Shown here one piece after another: positions 1 to 11,680 of a DNA stretch of 64,000 nucleotides (positions are counted from its first letter, which is position 1; each line of letters begins with the position of its first letter). The position numbers were made by a program, and so were the translations under genes. This DNA is from Ptiloglossa arizonensis (lineage: Eukaryota; Arthropoda; Insecta; Hymenoptera; Colletidae). The stretch spans positions 1 through 64,000 of the forward strand of contig NW_027479539.1 of the NCBI RefSeq assembly GCF_051014685.1, written 5' to 3'. The notes under the pieces were generated by a model that made no database searches, had not been told where the DNA came from, and saw nothing but the letters and a program-made list of their open reading frames with translations.

Positions 1-175
1 TTTTGAGGTAAGAAACGCTTGAGAAACTCCAAATCTTCGCAGTTCTGATGCTCGAAACGAATAACTAGAACGGCCTAGGGGAAAACTACTCATACCGTTG
101 TAATGGGGCGAGTTTCTACTTTCAGATGCAAGAGAAATTTTGCGGATTGGTCAATCCGTTGGCGAGATATGGCAG
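1..175 (+). repeat. Reference monomer used for p-coordinates
   Basis: The first complete monomer in the window sets the numbering; the phase is arbitrary. It carries AAGAGAAATTTT around p130-141 and TTGGCGAG instead of the commoner TTCGCGAG, so it is a sub-variant and not the consensus. The majority A-family form has AACAGAAACTTT and TTCGCGAG. The consensus has 43 G and 34 C (about 44% GC) and 11 CpG sites. Because 175 leaves remainder 1 on division by 3, any open frame shifts at each monomer unless a 1-bp deletion intervenes. Confidence 0.9.
110..139. other. Inverted repeat AGTTTCT / AGAAACT (p111-117, p133-139), phase reference
   Basis: Seven-base complementary arms lie 15 bases apart in consensus family A. 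AGAAACTC at p22-29 offers a second partner for GAGTTTCT at p110-117. The coordinates given are the phase reference in the first monomer, whose right arm is altered to GAGAAAT; the intact form is seen in the third monomer at 462-490. Family B has AGAAATT and so loses one base pair. CTCA-type monomers also pair TTTTGAG (p1-7) with CTCAAAA (p27-33). Confidence 0.5.
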
Positions 176-493
176 TTTTGAGGTAAGAAACGCTTGAGAA
201 ACTCCAAATTTTCGCAGTTCTGATGCTCGAAACGAATAACTAGAACGGCCTAGGGGAAAACTACTCATACCGTTGTAATGGGGCCGAGTTTCTACTTTCA
301 GATGCAACAGAAACTTTGCGGATTGGTCAATCCGTTCGCGAGATATGGCAGTTTTGAGGTAAGAAACGCTTGAGAAACTCCAAATTTTCGCAGTTCTGAT
401 GCTCGAAACGAATAACTAGAACGGCCTAGGGGAAAACTACTCATACCGTTGTAATGGGGCGAGTTTCTACTTTCAGATGCGACAGAAACTTTG

Positions 494-509
494 CGGATTG
501 GTCAATCCG
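494..509. other. 16-bp dyad CGGATTG-GT-CAATCCG (p143-158), example copy
   Basis: Two perfect 7-base arms flank a 2-base centre, and the element is intact in most monomers. It is followed a base later by TCGCGA (p160-165), which is self-complementary, so p143-165 is rich in symmetry. Breaks are family-specific: TGTAGATTGG, TGTGGATTGG, GGCCAATCCGTCC and TCAAACCG each spoil one arm. Short dyads are common in centromeric satellites and can form hairpins or mark protein contact. Its role here is inference. Confidence 0.6.
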
Positions 510-2100
510 TTCGCGAGATATGGCAGTTTTGAGGTAAGAAACGCTTGAGAAACTCCAAATTTTCGCAGTTCTGATGCTCGAAACGAATAACTAGAATGGC
601 CTAGGGGAAAACTACTCATACCGTTGTAATGGGGCGAGTTTCTACTTTCAGATGCGACAGAAACTTTGCGGATTGGTCAATCCGTTCGCGAGATATGGCA
701 GTTTTGAGGTAAGAAACGCTTGAGAAACTCCAAATTTTCGCAGTTCTGATGCTCGAAACGAATAACTAGAACGGCCTAGGGGAAAACTACTCATACCGTT
801 GTAATGGGGCGAGTTTCTACTTTCAGATGCAACAGAAACTTTGCGGATTGGTCAATCCGTTCGCGAGATATGGCAGTTTTGAGGTAAGAAACGCTTGAGA
901 AACTCCAAATTTTCGCAGTTCTGATGCTCGAAACGAATAACTAGAACGGCCTAGGGGAAAACTACTCATACCGTTGTAATGGGGCGAGTTTCTACTTTCA
1001 GATGCGACAGAAACTTTGCGGATTGGTCAATCCGTTCGCGAGATATGGCAGTTTTGAGGTAAGAAGCGCTTGAGAAACTCGAAATTTTCGCAGTTCTGAT
1101 GCTCGAAACGAATAACTAGAATGGCCTAGGGGAAAACTACTCATACCGTTGTAATGGGGCGAGTTTCTACTTTCAGATGCGACAGAAACTTTGCGGATTG
1201 GTCAATCCGTTCGCGAGATATGGCAGTTTTGAGGTAAGAAGCGCTTGAGAAACTCGAATTTTCGCAGTTCTGATGCTCGAAACGAATAACTAGAACGGCC
1301 TAGGGGAAAACTACTCATACCGTTGTAATGGGGCGAGTTTCTACTTTCAGATGCAAGAGAAATTTTGCGGATTGGTCAATCCGTTGGCGAGATATGGCAG
1401 TTTTGAGGTAAGAAACGCTTGAGAAACTCAAAATTTTCGCAGTTCTGATGCTCGAAACGAATAACTAGAACGGCCTAGGGGAAAACTACTCATACCGTTG
1501 TAATGGGCCGAGTTTCTACTTTCAGATGCAACAGAAACTTTGCGGATTGGTCAATCCGTTCGCGAGATATGGCAGTTTTGAGGTAAGAAACGCTTGAGAA
1601 ACTCCAAATTTTTGCAGTTCTGATGCTCGAAACGAATAACTAGAACGTCCTAGGGGAAACTACTCATACCGTTGTAATGCGGCGAGTTTCTACTTTCAGA
1701 TGCAACAGAAACTTTGCGGATTGGTCAATCCGTTCGCGAGATATGGCAGTTTTGAGGTAAGAAACGCTTGAGAAACTCAAAATTTTCGCAGTTCTGATGC
1801 TCGAAACGAATAACTAGAACGGCCTAGGGGAAAACTACTCATACCGTTGTAATGGGGCAAGTTTCTACTTTCAGATGCAAGAGAAATTTTGCGGATTGGT
1901 CAATCCGTTGGCGAGATATGGCAGTTTTGAGGTAAGAAACGCTTGAGAAACTCCAAATTTTCGCAGTTCTGAAGCTCGAAACGAATAACTAGAACGTCCT
2001 AGGGGAAACTACTCATACCGTTGTAATGCGGCGAGTTTCTACTTTCAGATGCAACAGAAACTTTGCGGATTGGTCAATCCGTTCGCGAGATATGGCAGTT

Positions 2101-4880
2101 TTGAGGTAAGAAAAGCTTGAGAAACTCCAAATTTTCGCAGTTCTGATGCTCGAAACGAATAACTAGAACGGCCTAGGGGAAAACTACTCATACCGTTGTA
2201 ATGGGGCAAGTTTCTACTTTCAGATGCAAGAGAAATTTTGCGGATTGGTCAATCCGTTGGCGAGATATGGCAGTTTTGAGGTAAGAAACGCTTGAGAAAC
2301 TCAAAATTTTCGCAGTTCTGATGCTCGAAACGAATAACTAGAACGGCCTAGGGGAAAACTACTCATACCGTTGTAATGGCCGAGTTTCTACTTTCAGATG
2401 CAACAGAAACTTTGCGGATTGGTCAATCCGTTCGCGAGATATGGCAGTTTTGAGGTAAGAAACGCTTGAGAAACTCCAAATTTTCGCAGTTCTGATGCTC
2501 GAAACGAATAACTAGAACGGCCTAGGGGAAAACTACTCATACCGTTGTAATGGGCGAGTTTCTACTTTCAGATGCGACAGAAACTTTGCGGATTGGTCAA
2601 TCCGTTCGCGAGATATGGCAGTTTTGAGGTAAGAAACGCTTGAGAAACTCCAAATTTTCGCAGTTCTGATGCTCGAAACGAATAACTAGAATGGCCTAGG
2701 GGAAAACTACTCATACCGTTGTAATGGGGCGAGTTTCTACTTTCAGATGCGACAGAAACTTTGCGGATTGGTCAATCCGTTCGCGAGATATGGCAGTTTT
2801 GAGGTAAGAAGCGCTTGAGAAACTCGAAATTTTCGCAGTTCTGATGCTCGAAACGAATAACTAGAACGGCCTAGGGGAAAACTACTCATACCGTTGTAAT
2901 GGGGCGAGTTTCTACTTTCAGATGCAAGAGAAATTTTGCGGATTGGTCAATCCGTTGGCGAGATATGGCAGTTTTGAGGTAAGAAACGCTTGAGAAACTC
3001 AAAATTTTCGCAGTTCTGATGCTCGAAACGAATAACTAGAACGGCCTAGGGGAAAACTACTCATACCGTTGTAATGGGCGAGTTTCTACTTTCAGATGCA
3101 ACAGAAACTTTGCGGATTGGTCAATCCGTTCGCGAGATATGGCAGTTTTGAGGTAAGAAACGCTTGAGAAACTCCAAATTTTCGCAGTTCTGATGCTCGA
3201 AACGAATAACTAGAACGGCCTAGGGGAAACTACTCATACCGTTGTAATGCGGCGAGTTTCTACTTTCAGATGCAACAGAAACTTTGCGGATTGGTCAATC
3301 CGTTCGCGAGATATGGCAGTTTTGAGGTTAGAAACGATTGAGAAAATCCAAATTTTCGCAGTTCTGATGCTCGAAACGAATAACTAGAACGGCCTAGGGG
3401 AAAACTACTCATACCGTTGTAATGGGGCAAGTTTCTACTTTCAGATGCAAGAGAAATTTTGCGGATTGGTCTATCCGTTGGCGAGATATGGCAGTTTTGA
3501 GGTAAGAAACGCTTGAGAAACTCCAAATCTTCGCAGTTCTGATGCTCGAAACGAATAACTAGAACGGCCTAGGGGAAAACTACTCATACCGTTGTAATGG
3601 GCCGAGTTTCTACTTTCAGATGCAACAGAAACTTTGCGGATTGGTCAATCCGTTCGCGAGATATGGCAGTTTTGAGGTAAGAAACGCTTGAGAAACTCCA
3701 AATTTTCGCAGTTCTGATGCTCGAAACGAATAACTAGAATGGCCTAGGGGAAAACTACTCATACCGTTGTAATGGGGCGAGTTTCTACTTTCAGATGCGA
3801 CAGAAACTTTGCGGATTGGTCAATCCGTTCGCGAGATATGGCAGTTTTGAGGTAAGAAGCGCTTGAGAAACTCGAAATTTTCGCAGTTCTGATGCTCGAA
3901 ACGAATAACTAGAACGGCCTAGGGGAAAACTACTCATACCGTTGTAATGGGGCGAGTTTCTACTTTCAGATGCAAGAGAAATTTTGCGGATTGGTCAATC
4001 CGTTGGCGAGATATGGCAGTTTTGAGGTAAGAAACGCTTGAGAAACTCAAAATTTTCGCAGTTCTGATGCTCGAAACGAATAACTAGAACGGCCTAGGGG
4101 AAAACTACTCATACCGTTGTAATGGGCCGAGTTTCTACTTTCAGATGCAACAGAAACTTTGCGGATTGGTCAATCCGTTCGCGAGATATGGCAGTTTTGA
4201 GGTAAGAAACGCTTGAGAAACTCCAAATTTTCGCAGTTCTGATGCTCGAAACGAATAACTAGAACGGCCTAGGGGAAACTACTCATACCGTTGTAATGCG
4301 GCGAGTTTCTACTTTCAGATGCAACAGAAACTTTGCGGACTGGTCAATCCGTTCGCGAGATATGGCAGTTTTGAGGTTAGAAACGATTGAGAAAATCCAA
4401 ATTTTCGCAGTTCTGATGCTCGAAACGAATAACTAGAACGGCCTAGGGGAAAACTACTCATACCGTTGTAATGGGGCAAGTTTCTACTTTCAGATGCAAG
4501 AGAAATTTTGCGGATTGGTCTATCCGTTGGCGAGATATGGCAGTTTTGAGGTAAGAAACGCTTGAGAAACTCCAAATCTTCGCAGTTCTGATGCTCGAAA
4601 CGAATAACTAGAACGGCCTAGGGGAAAACTACTCATACCGTTGTAATGGGCCGAGTTTCTACTTTCAGATGCAACAGAAACTTTGCGGATTGGTCAATCC
4701 GTTCGCGAGATATGGCAGTTTTGAGGTAAGAAACGCTTGAGAAACTCCAAATTTTCGCAGTTCTGATGCTCGAAACGAATAACTAGAACGGCCTAGGGGA
4801 AACTACTCATACCGTTGTAATGCGGCGAGTTTCTACTTTCAGATGCAACAGAAACTTTGCGGATTGGTCAATCCGTTCGC
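2101..4880 (+). repeat. 6/7-monomer higher-order repeat, ~1049 bp unit
   Basis: Monomers carrying the private combination GAGGTTAG, ACGATTGAGAAAATCC and GGTCTATCCGTTGG start at 3320 and 4369, exactly 1049 bp apart (6 x 175 minus 1). Between them the order is CAAATCTT/GGGCCGAG, AATGGCC/GACAG, GAAGCGC/CTCG/AAGAG, CTCA/GGGCCGAG, then GGGGAAACT/GCGGCGAG. A similar but longer seven-monomer run lies at about 2101-3319 and has one extra GACAG monomer. After 4369 the unit repeats for about two monomers and then departs. This is a small HOR made entirely of family A. Confidence 0.8.
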
Positions 4881-7800
4881 GAGATATGGCAGTTTTGAGG
4901 TAAGAAACGATTGAGAAACTCCAAATTTTCGCAGTTCTGATGCTCGAAACGAATAACTAGATCGGCCTAGGGGAAAACTACTCATACCGTTGTAATGGGG
5001 CGAGTTTCTACTTTCAGATGCAACAGAAACTTTGCGGATTGGTCAATCCGTTCGCGAGATATGGCAGTTTTGAGGTAAGAAACGCTTGAGAAACTCCAAA
5101 TTTTCGCAGTTCTGATGCTCGAAACGAATAACTAGAACGGCCTAGGGGAAAACTACTCATACCGTTGTAATGGGGCGAGTTTCTACTTTCAGATGCGACA
5201 GAAACTTTGCGGATTGGTCAATCCGTTCGCGAGATATGGCAGTTTTGAGGTAAGAAGCGCTTGAGAAACTCGAAATTTTCGCAGTTCTGATGCTCGAAAC
5301 GAATAACTAGAACGGCCTAGGGGAAAACTACTCATACCGTTGTAATGGGGCGAGTTTCTACTTTCAGATGCAACAGAAATTTTGCGGATTGGTCAATCCG
5401 TTGGCGAGATATGGCAGTTTTGAGGTAAGAAACGCTTGAGAAACTCAAAATTTTCGCAGTTCTGATGCTCGAAACGAATAACTAGAACGGCCTAGGGGAA
5501 AACTACTCATAAAGTTGTAATGGGCCGAGTTTCTACTTTCAGATGCAACAGAAACTTTGCGGATTGGTCAATCCGTTCGCGAGATATGGCAGTTTTGAGG
5601 TAAGAAACGCTTGAGAAACTCCAAATTTTCGCAGTTCTGATGCTCGAAACGAATAACTATAACGGCCTAGGGGAAAACTACTCATACCGTTGTAATGGGG
5701 CGAGTTTCTACTTTCAGATGCGACAGAAACTTTGCGGATTGGTCAATCCGTTCGCGAGATATGGCAGTTTTGAGGTAAGAAACGCTTGAGAAACTCCAAA
5801 TTTTCGCAGTTCTGATGCTCGAAACGAATAACTAGAATGGCCTAGGGGAAAACTACTCATACCGTTGTAATGGGGCGAGTTTCTACTTTCAGATGCGACA
5901 GAAACTTTGCGGATTGGTCAATCCGTTCGCGAGATATGGCAGTTTTGAGGTAAGAAGCGCTTGAGAAACTCGAAATTTTCGCAGTTCTGATGCTCGAAAC
6001 GAATAACTAGAACGGCCTAGGGGAAAACTACTCATACCGTTGTAATGGGGCGAGTTTCTACTTTCAGATGCAAGAGAAATTTTGCGGATTGGTCAATCCG
6101 TTGGCGAGATATGGCAGTTTTGAGGTAAGAAACGCTTGAGAAACTCAAAATTTTCGCAGTTCTGATGCTCGAAACGAATAACTAGAACGGCCTAGGGGAA
6201 AACTACTCATACCGTTGTAATGGGGCAAGTTTCTACTTTCAGATGCAAGAGAAATTTTGCGGATTGGTCTATCCGTTGGCGAGATATGGCAGTTTTGAGG
6301 TAAGAAACGCTTGAGAAACTCCAAATCTTCGCAGTTCTGATGCTCGAAACGAATAACTAGAACGGCCTAGGGGAAAACTACTCATACCGTTGTAATGGGC
6401 CGAGTTTCTACTTTCAGATGCAACAGAAACTTTGCGGATTGGTCAATCCGTTCGCGAGATATGGCAGTTTTGAGGTAAGAAACGCTTGAGAAACTCCAAA
6501 TTTTCGCAGTTCTGATGCTCGAAACGAATAACTAGAACGGCCTAGGGGAAACTACTCATACCGTTGTAATGCGGCGAGTTTCTACTTTCAGATGCAACAG
6601 AAACTTTGCGGATTGGTCAATCCGTTCGCGAGATATGGCAGTTTTGAGGTAAGAAACGATTGAGAAACTCCAAATTTTCGCAGTTCTGATGCTCGAAACG
6701 AATAACTAGAACGGCCTAGGGGAAAACTACTCATACCGTTGTAATGGGGCGAGTTTCTACTTTCAGATGCAACAGAAACTTTGCGGATTGGTCAATCCGT
6801 TCGCGAGATATGGCAGTTTTGAGGTAAGAAACGCTTGAGAAACTCCAAATTTTCGCAGTTCTGATGCTCGAAACGAATAACTAGAACGGCCTAGGGGAAA
6901 ACTACTCATACCGTTGTAATGGGGCGAGTTTCTACTTTCAGATGCGACAGAAACTTTGCGGATTGGTCAATCCGTTCGCGAGATATGGCAGTTTTGAGGT
7001 AAGAAGCGCTTGAGAAACTCGAAATTTTCGCAGTTCTGATGCTCGAAACGAATAACTAGAACGGCCTAGGGGAAAACTACTCATACCGTTGTAATGGGGC
7101 GAGTTTCTACTTTCAGATGCAACAGAAACTTTGCGGATTGGTCAATCCGTTCGCGAGATATGGCAGTTTTGAGGTAAGAAACGCTTGAGAAACTCCAAAT
7201 TTTCGCAGTTCTGATGCTCGAAACGAATAACTAGAACGGCCTAGGGGAAAACTACTCATACCGTTGTAATGGGGCGAGTTTCTACTTTCAGATGCGACAG
7301 AAACTTTGCGGATTGGTCAATCCGTTCGCGAGATATGGCAGTTTTGAGGTAAGAAACGCTTGAGAAACTCCAAATTTTCGCAGTTCTGATGCTCGAAACG
7401 AATAACTAGAATGGCCTAGGGGAAAACTACTCATACCGTTGTAATGGGGCGAGTTTCTACTTTCAGATGCGACAGAAACTTTGCGGATTGGTCAATCCGT
7501 TCGCGAGATATGGCAGTTTTGAGGTAAGAAGCGCTTGAGAAACTCGAAATTTTCGCAGTTCTGATGCTCGAAACGAATAACTAGAACGGCCTAGGGGAAA
7601 ACTACTCATACCGTTGTAATGGGGCGAGTTTCTACTTTCAGATGCAAGAGAAATTTTGCGGATTGGTCAATCCGTTGGCGAGATATGGCAGTTTTGAGGT
7701 AAGAAACGCTTGAGAAACTCAAAATTTTCGCAGTTCTGATGCTCGAAACGAATAACTAGAACGGCCTAGGGGAAAACTACTCATACCGTTGTAATGGGCC

Positions 7801-8000
7801 GAGTTTCTACTTTCAGATGCAACAGAAACTTTGCGGATTGGTCAATCCGTTCGCGAGATATGGCAGTTTTGAGGTAAGAAACGCTTGAGAAACTCCAAAT
7901 TTTCGCAGTTCTGATGCTCGAAACGAATAACTAGAACGGCCTAGGGGAAAACTACTCATACCGTTGTAATGGGGCAAGTTTCTACTTTCAGATGCAAGAG
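4544..8000 (+). repeat. 10-monomer offset duplication, 1749 bp, then irregular A-family array
   Basis: The stretch starting at 4544 is repeated from 6293, an offset of 1749 bp. Shared markers in order are CAAATCTT with GGGCCGAG, the short GGGGAAACTACT with GCGGCGAG, ACGATTGAG, GACAG, then GAAGCGC with CTCG. The copies part near 7120, where the first has AACAGAAATTTT with TTGGCG and the second AACAGAAACTTT with TTCGCG. The first copy has private changes, ATCGGCC near 4962 and CATAAAGTTG near 5509. The rest up to 8000 is ordinary family A. Confidence 0.75.
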
Positions 8001-11000
8001 AAATTTTGCGGATTGGTCAATCCGTTGGCGAGATATGGCAGTTTTGAGGTAAGAAACGCTTGAGAAACTCAAAATTTTCGCAGTTCTGATGCTCGAAACG
8101 AATAACTGGAACGGCCTAGGGGAAAACTACTCATACCGTTGTAATGGGCCGAGTTTCTACTTTCAGATGCAACAGAAACTTTGCGGATTGGTCAATCCGT
8201 TCGCGAGATATGGCAGTTTTGAGGTAAGAAACGCTTGAGAAACTCAAAATTTTCGCAGTTCTGATGCTCGAAACGAATAACTAGAACGGCCTAGGGGAAA
8301 ACTACTCATACCGTTGTAATGGGGCGAGTTTCTACTTTCAGATGCAAGAGAAATTTTGCGGATTGGTCAATCCGTTGGCGAGATATGGCAGTTTTGAGGT
8401 AAGAAACGCTTGAGAAACTCAAAATTTTCGCAGTTCTGATGCTCGAAACGAATAACTAGAACGGCCTAGGGGAAAACTACTCATACCGTTGTAATGCGGC
8501 GAGTTTCTACTTTCAGATGCAACAGAAACTTTGCGGATTGGTCAATCCGTTCGCGAGATATGGCAGTTTTGAGGTAAGAAACGCTTGAGAAACTCCAAAT
8601 TTTCGCAGTTCTGATGCTCGAAACGAATAACTAGAACGGCCTAGGGGAAAACTACTCATACCGTTGTAATGGGGCAAGTTTCTACTTTCAGATGCAAGAG
8701 AAATTTTGCGGATTGGTCAATCCGTTGGCGAGATATGGCAGTTTTGAGGTAAGAAACGCTTGAGAAACTCAAAATTTTCGCTGTTCTGATGCTCGAAACG
8801 AATAACTAGAACGGCCTAGGGGCAAACTACTCATACCGTTGTAATGGGGCGAGTTTCTACTTTCAGATGCACGAGAAATTTTGCGGATTGGTCAATCCGT
8901 TCGCGAGATATGGCAGTTTTGAGGTAAGAAACGCTTGAGAAACTCCCAATTTTCGCAGTTCTGATGCTCGAAACGAATAACTAGAACGGCCTAGGGGAAA
9001 ACTACTCATACCGTTGTAATGGGGCGAGTTTCTACTTTCAGATACAACAGAAACTTTGCGGATTGGTCAATCCGTTCGCGAGATATGGCAGTTTTGAGGT
9101 AAGAAACGCTTGAGAAACTCAAAATTTTCGCAGTTCTGATGCTCGAAACGAATAACTAGAACGGCCTAGGGGAAAACTTCTCATACCGTTGTAATGGGGC
9201 GAGTTTCTACTTTCAGATGCAAGAGAAATTTTGCGGATTGGTCAATCCGTTCGCGAGATATGGCAGTTTTGAGGTAAGAAACGCTTGAGAAACTCAAAAT
9301 TTTCGCAGTTCTGATGCTCGAAACGAATAACTAGAACGGCCTAGGGGAAAACTACTCATACCGTTGTAATGGGGCGAGCTTCTACTTTCAGATGCGACAG
9401 AAACTTTGCGGATTGGTCAATCCGTTCGCGAGATATGGCAGTTTTGAGGTAAGAAACGCTTGAGAAACTCAAAATTTTCGCAGTTCTGATGCTCGAAACG
9501 AATAACTAGAACGGCCTAGGGGAAAACTACTCATACCGTTGTAATGGGCCGAGTTTCTACTTTCAGATGCAACAGAAACTTTGCGGATTGGTCAATCCGT
9601 TCGCGAGATATGGCAGTTTTGAGGTAAGAAACGCTTGAGAAACTCAAAATTTTCGCAGTTCTGATGCTCGAAACGAATAACTAGAACGGCCTAGGGGAAA
9701 ACTACTCATACCGTTGTTATGGGGCAAGTTTCTACTTTCAGATGCAAGAGAAATTTTGCGGATTGTTCAATCCGTTGGCGAGATATGGCAGTTTTGAGGT
9801 AAGAAACGCTTGAGAAACTCAAAATTTTCGCTGTTCTGATGCTCGAAACGAATAACTAGAACGGCCTAGGGGAAAACTACTCATACCGTTGTAATGGGGC
9901 AAGTTTCTACTTTCAGATGCAAGAGAAATTTTGCGGATTGGTCAATCCGTTGGCGAGATATGGCAGTTTTGAGGTAAGAAACGCTTGAGAAACTCAAAAT
10001 TTTCGCTGTTCTGATGCTCGAAACGAATAACTAGAACGGCCTAGGGGCAAACTACTCATACCGTTGTAATGGGCCGAGTTTCTACTTTCAGATGCAACAG
10101 AAACTTAGCGGATTGGTCAATCCGTTCGCGAGATATGGCAGTTTTGAGGTAAGAAACGCTTGAGAAACTCCAAATTTTCGCAGTTCTGATGCTCGAAACG
10201 AATAACTAGAACGGCCTAGGGGAAAACTACTCATACCGTTGTAATGGAGCGAGTTTCTACTTTCAGATGCGACAGAAACTTTGCGGATTGGTCAATCCGT
10301 TCGCGAGATATGGCAGTTTTGAGGTAAGAAACGCTTGAGAAACTCCAAATCTTCGCAGTTCTGATGCTCGAAACGAATAACTAGAACGGCCAAGGGAAAA
10401 CTACTCATACCGTTGTAATGGGGCGAGTTTCTACTTTCAGATGCAAGAGAAATTTTGCGGATTGGTCAATCCGTTCGCGAGATATGGCAGTTTTGAGGTA
10501 AGAAACGCTTGAGAAACTCCCAATTTTCGCAGTTCTGATGCTCGAAACGAATAACTAGAACGGCCTAGGGGAAAACTACTCATACCGTTGTAATGGGGCG
10601 AGTTTCTACTTTCAGATGCAACAGAAACTTTGTAGATTGGTCAATCCGTTCGCGAGATATGGCAGTTTTGAGGTAAGAAACGCTTGAGAAACTCCAAATT
10701 TTCGCAGTTCTGATGCTCGAAACGAATAACTAGAACGGCCTAAGGGAAAACTACTCATACCGTTGTTATGGGGCGAGTTTCTACTTTCAGATGCAACAGA
10801 AACTTTGCGGATTGGTCAATCCGTTCGCGAGGTATGGCAGTTTTGAGGTAAGAAACGCTTGAGAAACCCCAAATTTTCGCAGTTCTGATGCTCGAAACGA
10901 ATAACTAGAACGGCCTAGGGGAAAACTACTCATACCGTTGTAATGGGGCGAGTTTCTACTTTCAGATGCGACAGAAACTTTGCGGATTGGTCAATACGTT

Positions 11001-11680
11001 CGCGAGATATGGCAGTTTTGAGGTAAGAAACGCTTGAGAAACTCAAAATTTTCGCAGTTCTGATGCTCGAAACGAATAACTAGAACGGCCTAGGGGAAAA
11101 CTACTCATACCGTTGTAATGGGGCGAGTTTCTACTTTCAGATGCAACAGAAACTTTGTAGATTGGTCAATCCGTTCGCGAGATATGGCAGTTTTGAGGTA
11201 AGAAACGCTTGAGAAACTCCAAATTTTCGCAGTTCTGATGCTCGAAACGAATAACTAGAACGGCCTAAGGGAAAACTACTCATACCGTTGTAATGGGGCG
11301 AGTTTCTACTTTCAGATGCAAGAGAAATTTTGCGGATTGGTCAATCCGTTCGCGAGATATGGCAGTTTTGAGGTAAGAAACGCTTGAGAAACTCCCAATT
11401 TTCGCAGTTCTGATGCTCGAAACGAATAACTAGAACGGCCTAGGGGAAAACTACTCATACCGTTGTAATGGGGCGAGTTTCTACTTTCAGATGCAACAGA
11501 AACTTTGCGGATTGGTCAAACCGTTCGCGAGATATGGCAGTTTTGAGGTAAGAAACGCGTGAGAAACTCCAAATTTTCGCAGTTCTGATGCTCGAAACGA
11601 ATAACTAGAACGGCCTAGGGGAAAACTACTCAAACCGTTGTAATGGGGCGAGTTTCTACTTTCAGATGCAAGAGAAACTT
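8001..11680 (+). repeat. Irregular A-family monomers, transition zone
   Basis: About 21 family A monomers with scattered substitutions and no unit I can follow over several copies. New variants that recur downstream appear here: CTCCCAATTTT (for example near 8945), TTTGTAGATTGG (near 10630 and 11155), GCCTAAGGG (near 10740 and 11273), TCAAACCG with ACGCGTGAG (near 11517-11560) and CTCAAACCG (near 11630). These are the markers of the 17- and 13-monomer repeats to the right, so this zone resembles a less homogenised source or edge of those units. No family B monomer is present. Confidence 0.75.

Larger units (their letters stand above)
1..2100 (+). repeat. A-family monomers without a clear higher-order unit
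   Basis: Twelve A-family monomers. They differ at a handful of recurring sites: AAGAG versus AACAG versus GACAG at p130-134, TTGGCG versus TTCGCG near p159, AACGGCC versus AATGGCC at p69-75, and CTCC, CTCG or CTCA at p27-30. AACGTCC with the short GGGGAAACTACT and TAATGCGGCGAG occurs twice, about 350 bp apart, near 1650 and 2000. That pair suggests a local two-monomer duplication. No gene, transposon or unique spacer is visible. Confidence 0.85.

Noticed and set aside
74..79. CCTAGG and TCGCGA as functional sites
   Set aside because: These are six-base palindromes (restriction-site-like) that recur because the monomer recurs. Variants such as CCTAAG, CCTCGG and TTGGCG are tolerated, so no function is claimed.
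494..509. Rho-independent terminator
   Set aside because: The dyad has a 2-base centre and is not followed by a T tract. It recurs every 175 bp in what is clearly a satellite.
5505..5520. Unusual CATAAAGTTG in place of CATACCGTTG as an insertion or regulatory site
   Set aside because: It is a private two-base change in one monomer and has no further structure.
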